Below, piece by piece: positions 17,818-26,115 of a DNA stretch of 64,000 bases. Each line of letters starts with the position of its first letter. Position 1 is the stretch's first letter. A model generated the notes under the pieces. The model was not told the origin of the DNA and did not search any database. It saw only the letters and a list, made by a program, of their open reading frames with translations. The stretch comes from an uncultured Bacteroidales bacterium (GTDB lineage: Bacteria > Bacteroidota > Bacteroidia > Bacteroidales > UBA932). Made by a program: the position numbers and the translations under genes. The stretch covers positions 50,824 through 114,823 of the forward strand of contig ONQP01000001.1 of NCBI GenBank assembly GCA_900319975.1, read 5' to 3'.

Positions 17818-20800
17818 CAGCTCCGTTTACGATAGATGGCGGCGTAGACCGTCGGGACATAGAACAGACTCACGAGCGTACCGGCGGCCATGCCGACGAT
17901 GACCACGAGGGCCATCGGGTACTGCAGGTCGGCGCCCATGTTGCCGCGCGACAGGAAAGGCGCCACCGCCAGGATGGTCGTCAGGGACGTCATCAGGATG
18001 GCCTTGAGGCGGCGATGGCCGGCTTCGTGGACGGCGTCCTCCACGGCCATGCCGGAACGGGCCAGGCGGTTGATCGTGTCGATCTTGAGGATCGAGTCGT
18101 TGATCACGATACCCGTGATGACCACCAGGCCGATCAGCGACATCATATTGATGCTCACGCCCAGCAGCCACAGGAAGCCCAGCGACACGGCGATGTCGAT
18201 CACCACCTCGGAAAGGATGATGAACGGCTGCAGGAGCGATTCGAACTGCGAAGCGAGGATCAGGAACAGCAGCGCCAGGGCGACCAGGAGCACCAGCAGC
18301 ATCTGGCGCATCATCTCCCGGTTGGAGAACCAGGCGCCGGTGAAGGCTGCGTCAAAGGCGCCGCCGCCGGCGTGGAGCGCCTGGCGGACCGCCGTCATCG
18401 CGGCCGGCACGTCGCGCGCCGGAATATCCAGCGCGAGCGGATAGAAGTTGCCGTCGTCGCCCGACACGAGCGCCTTGAAATCCAGGTCGAAGGTCTGCCG
18501 CATCAGCGCCGAAGCGGGAATGTCCACCTTCCGGTCACGCTCCTCGCTGTCCAGGACGCTGATGGTCGTATGGGCCAGGATCTCGGAAAGCTCCTCGGCG
18601 TCCGTTCCCAGCACGACGGGCACGGAACGCGACCCCTGGACGATCTCGAAGAGGCGGTTGCCGTTGAGCGCGTTGCGCAACGCATCCGTGAGGTCGCCGA
18701 AGCGGACGCCGTAGATGGCCATCCGCTCGGGATCGGCCACATACAGCACGTCCTGCTTGAGCGGGACGTCCTCGATCCGGACGTTCGGCAGGGCCGCACG
18801 GACACTGCGGATGGCCGACTTGACGCCGTCGACGGTCATGCCTTCGTCGGACGCGGGCCGCAGGCGGGCGAGCAGCTCCGGTTCGCGCTCCGCGAACACC
18901 ATCTCGAAGATGTTGCCGCTGCTGCCCCAGGCCGTGATGGCCGTCGGATACCTTTCGCGCAACTGCGCGGAAAGCCGCTCCTGCAGGCCGGCCAGCTCGC
19001 GCGCCGAACGGCAGCTCACATACAGGGAAGCTTCGCTCATCGACTGGTCGTCGCTGTGGCCCAGCACGAACTGCTGCACGCCCACCAGCGCCGTCGTCTG
19101 CTGCGAAACGCCCGCGGCCGCCTGCTCCAGCGAGACGATGCGCGCGCGGTTCTCCTCCAGGGTGATATGTTCGTTCCAGTCGATGCGCAGGAGCGCGTCG
19201 GTGTAGGTGATCGGCGGCAGTTTCTCCTTGTGCATCCCGACCACGCAGATGGCCGTCAGGGCGGCGCAGGCGAGGGGAAGCGCCCAGGCAATCCATTTGT
19301 GCGCGAGGCACCAGCCGACCGTGCGGTCATAGAAGCGCGTCGCGCCGTCGAAGCGGAGCCGCGACAGGAAGGCGTTCGGCTTGAAGGCCGGGAGCTTCTT
19401 GTAGAGCGCCCAGTAATAGACCGGCAGCACGATGACCGTCACGGCGTAGGAGACCAGCAGGACCGTGGTCACGGCGATGGCCTGGTCGTAGAAGAGCTGG
19501 CCCGCAAGGCCGTTGAGGAAGATCAGCGGGATAAACACGGCGCAGGTCGTGAGCACGGAGCTCAGCATCGCGCCGCGCACCTCCTTGGTGCCTTCGATCA
19601 CGGCGCTGCGCAGGGCCTCGCCCCGCTGCCAGCGGGCCGTGATGTTGTCCGTGAGCACGATGGTATTGTCCACCATCATACCGACGCCCAGCAAGAGGCC
19701 GGACAGGGAGATGATGTTGATCGAAAGGCCGATGGCGTAGAAGACGAAGAACGAGACGATCAGCGACACCGGAATCGTGAGCGCCACCAGCAGCGGCGAG
19801 CGGAGGTCCTTCATGAAGAAGAAGATCACGACGATGTCCAGCAGGATCGCCATCAGGATGTTGAGCAGCAGGTTGCGGATGGAGTAGTCCAGCAGCTCGG
19901 TCTGGTCGCGGGACATCGAGAACGCCATCTGCGGATAATCCTCGCGGAAATGGTCGAGCTGCTCCGCGATGCCCTTCTTGAGGTCGGACATCCGGGCCTC
20001 GCTCTGCTTGATCACGGCCAGCACCACGGCGTCGCGCCCGTCGCTCCGGGCGAAGCCCGTCCGCGGCGCTTCCTGCTCCCGCACGGCCGCCACGTCCTTG
20101 ATCTGGAGCACGCGCCCGCCCACCTTGAAGTAGACGTTGCCGATGTCCTCGCACGTCGCCGCGAAGGAACGGAACTTGACGTTGTAGTGGTATTCGCCGT
20201 CACGGATCGTCAGGTTGGAGAGATGGACGTTGGCCGACGAGACGCTCTGCTCGAACTGGGAGACGGACAGGTCCAGCCGCGCCAGGGCCTGGAGGTCCGG
20301 CACCACGAGGATCTCCCGCGAGGCGCCGCCGCTCAGGTCCACCATCGCCACCTCGGGCAGCTGCTCGATGCGCTTGGCAATCACGTCCTGCGCGAATTCA
20401 CTCATCCGCAGGAAGTTGCCGCCCTCTTCGCGCAGCGTCATGTTGATATAGAACGCCGGGATGTCCGTGGCGCTCGCCTTGAAGACCTTCGGGCGGTCGA
20501 TGCGCGGGAGCGAACCCATCGCCCGGTCGATCTTTTCGTTGACTTCGATGTAGAAATAGTCGATGTCCTGCCCCTCTTCGAACGAAAGCGTCATCGTGGC
20601 GCTGCCGTCCTTGGCCTCGGAGCGGATGTCCTTGAGATAGGCGATCTGCACGAGGGACTGGCGCAAGGGGGTCACGACGGCGTCGTTGAGCTCGCGCGCC
20701 GACATGTCCGGCGCCGCCACCTGCACGGTCACATAGGGGATGTCCACGTCCGGGATCAGCGACACGGGCAGCCGCCCGATGCCGACGAATCCCAGCACCA

Positions 20801-20858
20801 CGAAGACCAGCAGGATCATCGAGACGGAGACGGGGCGGTCCAGAAGCTTGCCGAGCAT
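17817..20858 (-). CDS. RND efflux pump permease, first of the tandem pair
   Basis: A 1013-residue HAE-type RND transporter. The N-terminus MLGKLLDRPVSVSMILLVFV and the strand after helix 1 (LPVSLIPDVDIPYVTVQVAA) are typical. Helix 4 carries LLLGVGMMVDNTIVLTDNI, the proton-relay region, and the following LFLNGLAGQLF-like block (PLIFLNGLAGQLFYDQAI) is intact. Final helices read VSINMMSLIGLVVITGIVIND. It works in the inner membrane with the adaptor just upstream (6 bases before its ATG) and the TolC-type channel, using the proton gradient to push substrates out of the cell. Confidence 0.93.
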   Translation of the reverse strand: MLGKLLDRPVSVSMILLVFVVLGFVGIGRLPVSLIPDVDIPYVTVQVAAPDMSARELNDAVVTPLRQSLVQIAYLKDIRSEAKDGSATMTLSFEEGQDIDYFYIEVNEKIDRAMGSLPRIDRPKVFKASATDIPAFYINMTLREEGGNFLRMSEFAQDVIAKRIEQLPEVAMVDLSGGASREILVVPDLQALARLDLSVSQFEQSVSSANVHLSNLTIRDGEYHYNVKFRSFAATCEDIGNVYFKVGGRVLQIKDVAAVREQEAPRTGFARSDGRDAVVLAVIKQSEARMSDLKKGIAEQLDHFREDYPQMAFSMSRDQTELLDYSIRNLLLNILMAILLDIVVIFFFMKDLRSPLLVALTIPVSLIVSFFVFYAIGLSINIISLSGLLLGVGMMVDNTIVLTDNITARWQRGEALRSAVIEGTKEVRGAMLSSVLTTCAVFIPLIFLNGLAGQLFYDQAIAVTTVLLVSYAVTVIVLPVYYWALYKKLPAFKPNAFLSRLRFDGATRFYDRTVGWCLAHKWIAWALPLACAALTAICVVGMHKEKLPPITYTDALLRIDWNEHITLEENRARIVSLEQAAAGVSQQTTALVGVQQFVLGHSDDQSMSEASLYVSCRSARELAGLQERLSAQLRERYPTAITAWGSSGNIFEMVFAEREPELLARLRPASDEGMTVDGVKSAIRSVRAALPNVRIEDVPLKQDVLYVADPERMAIYGVRFGDLTDALRNALNGNRLFEIVQGSRSVPVVLGTDAEELSEILAHTTISVLDSEERDRKVDIPASALMRQTFDLDFKALVSGDDGNFYPLALDIPARDVPAAMTAVRQALHAGGGAFDAAFTGAWFSNREMMRQMLLVLLVALALLFLILASQFESLLQPFIILSEVVIDIAVSLGFLWLLGVSINMMSLIGLVVITGIVINDSILKIDTINRLARSGMAVEDAVHEAGHRRLKAILMTSLTTILAVAPFLSRGNMGADLQYPMALVVIVGMAAGTLVSLFYVPTVYAAIYRKRS

Positions 20859-20864
20859 GGTGCG

Positions 20865-21944
20865 CTATTGCTTTTTGACGATGACGGTGGAGCCGTCGGC
20901 CAGGTTGAGATTGCCCGAGACGATGATTTCGTCGCCTTCGTTCAGCGTGGCGCCGCGGTCGGTGTTGGCCGTCACGGCGAAGGACTCGCTGTTGGCGTTG
21001 ACCGTGTGGACATAGACCCACTCCGCCTTGCCGCCCCGGTGGCGGAAGAGCACTTCCAGCCCGTCGCGGATCACGACGGCGCTCTTGGGGACGACCAGCT
21101 GCGCCGGGAGGTCCTTGTCGACGGTCACCTTGACGTTCATGCCGTCCAGCAGGCCGGCGGCGCCGGGGATGGTGGCCGTGACGGAGATCTGCCCGTTGCG
21201 GTCCACGGTCGGGTTGATCTGGCGGATCTGGCCGGCGAAGCGGCGCTCCGAGCCGAACGGCGACACGCTCACGCGCTGTCCGCGCGCCAGGAACCCGTAT
21301 TCCGACTCGAGGGCGGAGAACGTCACGTCATAGGTGCCGTCCGCGATCAGGGTGCACAGCGGATCGCCTCCGGTCCGGTCCCATTTCTTCAGCTGGAGGT
21401 CAGCCACCTTGCCGGAGAACGGGGCGCGGAGGACCGTGCCTTCGAGCGCGCGCTGCGCGCGGGCGTAGTCGTTGCGGGCGTTGCTATAGCCAGAGCGGAT
21501 GCCGGCAAGCTCCCGCACGTCGGCGGGGACGGATGCGCTGTCCGCAACGGCCCAGCCCTGGGTCGCCAGCACGTCGAGATACTCCAGGCGCGTGCGCGCC
21601 AGCTCGATGCGCGCCGACTCCAGCGCCAGGCGCTGCTCCGCGTCGTCCAGACGCGCGAGCACCGCGCCGCGCGCCACCGAGGCGCCGTTCTGCACCGGCA
21701 GGTCGACGATCTGGCCGCTTTCGCGGAAAGACAACGCGCTCCGCTGCGCGGCCACCAGCTTGCCGTTCGCGACCAGCTGCATCGGGAAAGACGTGCGCCG
21801 GAGCGTAATCACCTCCACTTCGTTCGTTTCAGGGCTGTAAGCAAGTTTGGACGCATCCTCCGGGTCCTGCTCCTGCGGGCCCTTGCAGGCCGCCAGGCAC
21901 AGGACGGCGAGCGTCACACACCAGGAAATCTTTCTTGTATTCAT
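20865..21944 (-). CDS. RND efflux periplasmic adaptor lipoprotein
   Basis: A 359-residue membrane fusion protein. A lipoprotein signal ends in LAVLCLAAC (Cys about residue 20), so the adaptor is lipid-anchored. The barrel-sandwich hybrid halves are visible (VVAAQRSALSFRESGQIVDL and GTVLRAPFSGKVADL), separated by a helical hairpin of about 75 residues, followed by the beta-barrel and membrane-proximal domains. It bridges the pump and the outer membrane channel. The gene follows the channel gene by one base and precedes the first pump by 6 bases. Confidence 0.93.
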   Translation of the reverse strand: MNTRKISWCVTLAVLCLAACKGPQEQDPEDASKLAYSPETNEVEVITLRRTSFPMQLVANGKLVAAQRSALSFRESGQIVDLPVQNGASVARGAVLARLDDAEQRLALESARIELARTRLEYLDVLATQGWAVADSASVPADVRELAGIRSGYSNARNDYARAQRALEGTVLRAPFSGKVADLQLKKWDRTGGDPLCTLIADGTYDVTFSALESEYGFLARGQRVSVSPFGSERRFAGQIRQINPTVDRNGQISVTATIPGAAGLLDGMNVKVTVDKDLPAQLVVPKSAVVIRDGLEVLFRHRGGKAEWVYVHTVNANSESFAVTANTDRGATLNEGDEIIVSGNLNLADGSTVIVKKQ

Positions 21945-21945
21945 C

Positions 21946-23427
21946 TTATTGCGTCATTTCTTCGAAGTTGACCGTCAGGTCGTCGCCGGCCAGGAAATCA
22001 TACAGCGTCAGCTTGCGCAGCGTGTAGTAGTATCTCCAGAAACTGGAGATGTCCTGGACATATTTCTGGATGGCTCCGTCGCTCTCCGTCCGGGCGTTGT
22101 TGAGCTCCAGGACCGTGGCCTTGCCGCTGCGGAATTTCTCTATCATAAGGCCATAGCGCTCCTGCGCGATGGCGGAAGCGCGGCGCGACACGTCGCACAG
22201 CTGGCGCTGGTTGTTGAACTGGCCCACGGCCGTGAAAAGGGAAATGCGCTTGTCATTCTCGGCCTGTTCCACCTGTGCGCGTACCACGTCGGCGGCCGCC
22301 TCGGCCTTCTTCACGCGCCCCCGGCCCCGGCCCCAGTCCAGGATCGGAATCGAGAAAGAGAGACCGACCACTTCCTGGTCTATCGTATTGGCATAGGCCG
22401 CCCGGAACTCCGGGGCCACGGAGGAGAGGCCGAATGAGGCGTTAAGCTGCAGCGTAATGCCCCGGTCGGCCTTGGCGCGGGCCACCGCAGATTCCGCCTC
22501 GAGCAGGCTGATGTCGTTGGCGAGATGGAACGAGGAATTCTCGGCGGTCTTCCGGAGCACGAGGTCGTAGTCCATGACCAAGGCCGGGAGCGCCTCCTCC
22601 AGGACCGTCTCCACCTCGCGGGTCTCGTCCAGGCCCAGCAGCGAGTTGAGCTGCATTCGCGCTTCGCGCAGAGACACGCCCCGCTCGCTGATGGTGAGGC
22701 TGTCCGAGAGCATGTCCAGCTCCAGCTGGAGGTAGTCTTCTCGCGTGATGCTCCCCAGCGCGAGGCGCTCCTTGGCGATGGAGAGATTCCGGGTTGAATT
22801 GTCGTAGTTGGTCTGGGCGACCTCATAGAGCTTCTGGGCCTCCATCACGCCGAAAAAACACTGCACGGCGCTCAGGGTCACGTCCTCCATGGTCTCCATA
22901 TAGACGCGCTTCGCCTTCTCGTAGGCTTTCGGGGAAATCAGTTTGTCCCACTTGAACGAATTGTAGGAGAACAGCGGCTGGTCATAGGAGAAACTGACCG
23001 GCACGGCGTTCCAGCCCGTCTTCTGGAGGCCCAGTTCATCGGTCCGGTAGAGACTGGTGGAAAGATTCAGGGTACCGCCGGTCAGCGCGATGTTCTGCGA
23101 GGCCTGCAGCGTCAGGCCGTTCTGCAGGTTGTTGGTCCGGACATAGACATACTCGGCCTTGTCCGGATGCAGGCTCCGCTGCCAGCTCCGGTTGAGGTTG
23201 CCGAGCTGCCCGATCAGGGACAGGGTCGGCAGCCGGCTCGCCTGATAGGCGCGCCAGGCCCAGTAGTCGGACACGAAAGCGGCGCGCGCCTCCAGCGCCG
23301 GCACGGACCGCATCCGCGCCGTGGCGATGGCCTCGTCGAGCGTCATCGGCTGCGCCGCCGCGCCAAGTGCGAAAAAAAATAAGGGCAAAACGCCTAATCC
23401 GAGTCTTACGAATCGCCAGTTCTTCAT
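21946..23427 (-). CDS. TolC family outer membrane channel
   Basis: Start ATG 23427 gives a clean signal peptide (MKNWRFVRLGLGVLPLFFFALGAAAQ). The mature part opens with MTLDEAIATARMRS, the standard outer membrane efflux protein start, and shows the duplicated long helical hairpins, with RLALGSITREDYLQLELDM in the first and KFRSGKATVLELNNARTES in the second. It forms the outer membrane exit duct for the two RND pumps encoded downstream. First gene of the operon. The 100-base gap upstream contains a near-match -7 box (TAACTTTA, one mismatch) but no perfect one. Confidence 0.92.
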   Translation of the reverse strand: MKNWRFVRLGLGVLPLFFFALGAAAQPMTLDEAIATARMRSVPALEARAAFVSDYWAWRAYQASRLPTLSLIGQLGNLNRSWQRSLHPDKAEYVYVRTNNLQNGLTLQASQNIALTGGTLNLSTSLYRTDELGLQKTGWNAVPVSFSYDQPLFSYNSFKWDKLISPKAYEKAKRVYMETMEDVTLSAVQCFFGVMEAQKLYEVAQTNYDNSTRNLSIAKERLALGSITREDYLQLELDMLSDSLTISERGVSLREARMQLNSLLGLDETREVETVLEEALPALVMDYDLVLRKTAENSSFHLANDISLLEAESAVARAKADRGITLQLNASFGLSSVAPEFRAAYANTIDQEVVGLSFSIPILDWGRGRGRVKKAEAAADVVRAQVEQAENDKRISLFTAVGQFNNQRQLCDVSRRASAIAQERYGLMIEKFRSGKATVLELNNARTESDGAIQKYVQDISSFWRYYYTLRKLTLYDFLAGDDLTVNFEEMTQ

Positions 23428-23528
23428 TTCTAAATCATTTTTTCTCCCCCTCGCACCGAGGAAACCCACTTTAAGATTTAAAGTTAGAGATTTTATTTTG
23501 TTTTAGCAATCAATGGAGCATTGCTTGG

Positions 23529-24107
23529 TCATGAAAAATATTTCTCTTTAATCGTTTCCAAATATGCCTCGTAAACGGCATTATACCGGCTATTTGGTGT
23601 AAATATGTGAAATACGGTGCCATTAAACAAAATGAAAAGACACGGTTCGTTCGTATTCTCCGACTCAAGCCCCCAGTTTTCGCCATATTTTAAAGTAATC
23701 GTGTTCCCAAGTTTCTTCTGCGGCTCCGTTTTTAAATCTGACACAACAAATAGAACCCTCTTGTTTGATTGATAATCCGGGAATGCTTTACCTAAACCCT
23801 TGACGACATTGTTAAGACAACTCGAGCACGAGAAATTCGAATATCGGATTATTAACAACGGCGTATCCTGAAGCTCGTTTTCTTGGACATATTCACAGAT
23901 TCTTTTCGCATCAATATGTGTAGCATCATCCAGGATAGAAGCGATTGTCTGGTTAATCTGAGTCATATACAAAAGCTTTGCTTCTTCGGAAGTGTCCCCC
24001 TTGATTCGGCTGACCTTGGAAAGAATTGCGACGGAAATACCTAGCAGAGCAATTAAAGCAAGTGCGAGGATGCCAACGATCAACTTATTTCGCAAGTTCT
24101 TATTCAT
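23529..24107 (-). CDS. Membrane-anchored thioredoxin-like protein (module A)
   Basis: One N-terminal membrane helix (about residues 8-30, LIVGILALALIALLGISVAI) is followed by a thioredoxin-like domain with a CxxC motif in NFSCSSCLNNVVKG near residue 98, preceded by a predicted strand LLIIRY and followed by KRVLFVVSD. It probably faces the periplasm and reduces or isomerises disulfides, or acts as a redox sensor. It overlaps the upstream propeller gene by 8 bases. Base composition is much more AT-rich than the rest of the window. The same order, propeller then thioredoxin-like protein, recurs at 28087-27544. Confidence 0.85.
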   Translation of the reverse strand: MNKNLRNKLIVGILALALIALLGISVAILSKVSRIKGDTSEEAKLLYMTQINQTIASILDDATHIDAKRICEYVQENELQDTPLLIIRYSNFSCSSCLNNVVKGLGKAFPDYQSNKRVLFVVSDLKTEPQKKLGNTITLKYGENWGLESENTNEPCLFILFNGTVFHIFTPNSRYNAVYEAYLETIKEKYFS

Positions 24108-25290
24108 CTATAAATTCATATCTTACAAGAATGATGTTCGATTCATCCTTTATTTGTTTAAGCGTCTCTAAATCTCGGCGATCTTTTAATACATTCTCAT
24201 TGACAACAATACCAATGATACTGGGGTTAATCAAATAATACATCTTGTTCTCGACAATTTCTCCCGCCAAGAGGTAAACCCCTTCCTTAGTCTGTTTGAC
24301 GATCGTTGCTTGATTCCGTTCTTTATCAAACACAATGGCATTCCAATTATTGCGTCCTTTGAAACGGAAATTTTGGAGGAGATATTTGCGGGTTTCCGCA
24401 GTACGGCAGAATGAGAAAGCGGACTTGCGTGTCATCGTTTCCGCCAACCGGGAATAATAGAAATAGTCTTTATCCGGTGTCAACTCTTCGGCATTAAAAC
24501 TATACTTCCCCATATCCCAACTCGACTCCCTGGCTAAAGACTTCCCGTCAAAGCGATACACCGAACCATCACTTTTCTCAACATAAAACAATCCTTGATC
24601 GGTGTCAAAAAACGGAGACCCACCTCCGCAGAAAGAAGACCTTCGAAGCCACTCAGGGACAGAGTTGCTCAATGGACGAGCGGCAATATCTTCATCAGTA
24701 GAACAAATGAAAACCGCCGGAGAATCAACTAACGAATAAAAAAGATACTCTTTTTGAGACGCTGCCGCGAAAAAATGGGCCGAGTTCATTTTCTCAGACA
24801 GATCTATGGTTTGTTCCCAAGACAAGTCCTGTAAGCGATATTTATATATGATTCCTCGAGGATCCAGAATATCCAATGTGTTTGTGTACTTGTTTACAAT
24901 CATATCTTGAGCCATTGTAAACTCTCCCGGTCCACGCCCAAAATAATTAGATGTAGAAATAAGCTTACCTTGATAATCAAACCTTTTCAGCAAATGATCT
25001 CCGCGATCCAGGAGAAAGAAAGAAGAGTCCCCAAAAGCCTTGCATATAATGGTCTCTTCAGCAACTTGTGCGTTGAGCGCATTCTCCAACTCCACTATTT
25101 CTACTTTGGAAAAAACATCGAAAATGGAGAACTCCTTGGAAAAGCCCGCGTCAAGGTTTATAACAATACCGTCAGAAGCGCCCTGGGAGTCTCGTGTGTT
25201 ATTTGAACAAGAAGCGCACAGAACGGAAAGGGCGCCAATAATCAAAAAGGAGCGGAGGTGCTTTACTGTCGGGTAATAACCGTATACCAT
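24100..25290 (-). CDS. Six-bladed beta-propeller lipoprotein (module A)
   Basis: From ATG 25290 the product has a lipoprotein signal ending SVLCASC (about residue 27) and about 370 residues of propeller-like repeats. A family hallmark is NYFGRGPGEFTMAQDM, the RGPGE block that also occurs in the propellers at 35244-36401 and 36455-37540. Such proteins (the Bacteroidetes 6-bladed beta-propeller group) usually sit at the cell surface or in the periplasm and are thought to bind ligands; no enzymatic residues are evident. The longer in-frame start at 25431 runs through the hairpin region and is not preferred. The gene is AT-rich and follows the small peptide gene after 92 bases containing a perfect hairpin. 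Confidence 0.85.
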   Translation of the reverse strand: MVYGYYPTVKHLRSFLIIGALSVLCASCSNNTRDSQGASDGIVINLDAGFSKEFSIFDVFSKVEIVELENALNAQVAEETIICKAFGDSSFFLLDRGDHLLKRFDYQGKLISTSNYFGRGPGEFTMAQDMIVNKYTNTLDILDPRGIIYKYRLQDLSWEQTIDLSEKMNSAHFFAAASQKEYLFYSLVDSPAVFICSTDEDIAARPLSNSVPEWLRRSSFCGGGSPFFDTDQGLFYVEKSDGSVYRFDGKSLARESSWDMGKYSFNAEELTPDKDYFYYSRLAETMTRKSAFSFCRTAETRKYLLQNFRFKGRNNWNAIVFDKERNQATIVKQTKEGVYLLAGEIVENKMYYLINPSIIGIVVNENVLKDRRDLETLKQIKDESNIILVRYEFIDE

Positions 25291-25327
25291 AAATAACCTG
25301 AACAAAAAAAGGGAAAACAGCAAGGAA

Positions 25328-25358
25328 ACAACCGTATTTAGTATGCCAATACGGTTGT
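25328..25358 (-). promoter_or_regulatory. Intercistronic hairpin between peptide and propeller, module A
   Basis: ACAACCGTATT (25328-25338) and AATACGGTTGT (25348-25358) form a perfect 11-bp stem with a 9-nt loop. It lies between the stop of the peptide gene (25383) and the propeller start (25290). There is no T-run directly after it on the minus strand (the nearest is about 20 nt away), so it looks more like an mRNA processing, stability or attenuation element than a plain terminator. A hairpin of the same size and position occurs in module B at 29162-29190. Confidence 0.7.
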
Positions 25359-25382
25359 CGAAAGAATTAATCTCTGATAGTT

Positions 25383-25658
25383 CTAACAGTAAAGGAAGAA
25401 ATCCCGGAGGAAAACGCCCAAGAGTGTACAATTATCACTTTGTCTTCCCGTCCAAATACATGTATACATAGGGATGGTTGTTGACGCATCTCCATAGGTA
25501 AAACAACGACCCCATTCTCCTGCGCTACAAACAATCTCTGCCCCCTCTATTTCATCTTGCTTCTGTTCCTGTTTCGCGCTTGCATTAACCGCTAACATAG
25601 AAAACAGACAAACAGCTGCCCCTAACAGCATTCCCAAAAACTTTACTCGAGATTTCAT
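25383..25658 (-). CDS. Small secreted cysteine-containing peptide (NVEALA-like, module A)
   Basis: The start at 25658 gives a 91-residue precursor with a signal peptide (KFLGMLLGAAVCLFSMLAVNASA), a short charged linker (KQEQKQDEIEGAE) and a mature part of about 50 residues with five cysteines, the last being the C-terminal residue (FFLYC). The DEIEGAE stretch sits where NVEALA proteins have DNVEAL, so I regard it as a divergent relative or functional analogue of the peptide at 29212-29484. An upstream in-frame ATG at 25754 would bury the signal peptide and is rejected. The gene is AT-rich. Function unknown; a secreted effector, signal or surface peptide is the natural guess. Confidence 0.72.
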   Translation of the reverse strand: MKSRVKFLGMLLGAAVCLFSMLAVNASAKQEQKQDEIEGAEIVCSAGEWGRCFTYGDASTTIPMYTCIWTGRQSDNCTLLGVFLRDFFLYC

Positions 25659-26115
25659 AATGATGTTTTGATAAATTCTGCCGCCCTTCCGTTGCAGAGA
25701 TAACAAAAAAGAAGGCGCGATGGCCGGACTCCATTCCTCCCCATCGCCGAGCACAATCGATCTCTAAATAAATAACTTATGTCCGTGTGAATGGGGCATA
25801 TGAGTATCGCCTTCCTCAGGGCCGTTAGCGCAACTCTCATACATTACCGCATACCCGTAATGCAAAAGCCATTAACACTTCCGACCTTATTCCAAACCAT
25901 TAGACGCCAACTTTCTCATCAAAAGTTATAGCATCTTCGTTTGATAAAAATATGAATTCTCCTCTAGTCTGGCAATAACGTCATCCTGCTGTTATCATTT
26001 TCTTCGTCCCATCCTTAATAGATACGCCTCAGATGGCGTTTTTCGGGTGATGCTGTTAGCATTTTTGTTCGTCTAAATCTCCATGTTTTCATCTTCATAA
26101 AGAAGATCGAAACCA
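25659..26115. other. AT-rich intergenic region between the two peptide modules
   Basis: No convincing gene is seen in these 457 bases. Just upstream of the module A peptide lies a one-mismatch -7 box on the minus strand (TATCTCTG, 25695-25702). Two short hairpins with T-tails read in the plus direction: CGCC/GGCG followed by TTTTT near 26025-26041, and ATGCT/AGCAT followed by TTTTT near 26050-26066. On the minus strand, ATCTTC/GAAGAT near 26092-26108 follows the stop of the O-antigen-ligase-like gene. The longest plus-strand frame starting at an ATG is about 46 codons and shows nothing recognisable. Confidence 0.5.

Noticed and set aside
14875-21971. Very long plus-strand open frames opposite the RND and adaptor genes
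   Set aside because: They are GC-driven mirror frames of clearly recognisable pump genes, rich in His, Arg, Asp and Gly with no domain pattern.
25328-25358. Ordinary intrinsic terminator after the module A peptide
   Set aside because: The stem is good, but no T-run follows directly; kept as a regulatory hairpin.
25655-25840. 61-codon minus-strand frame upstream of the module A peptide
   Set aside because: It overlaps the peptide's start region in another frame and has no signal peptide, domain or promoter support.
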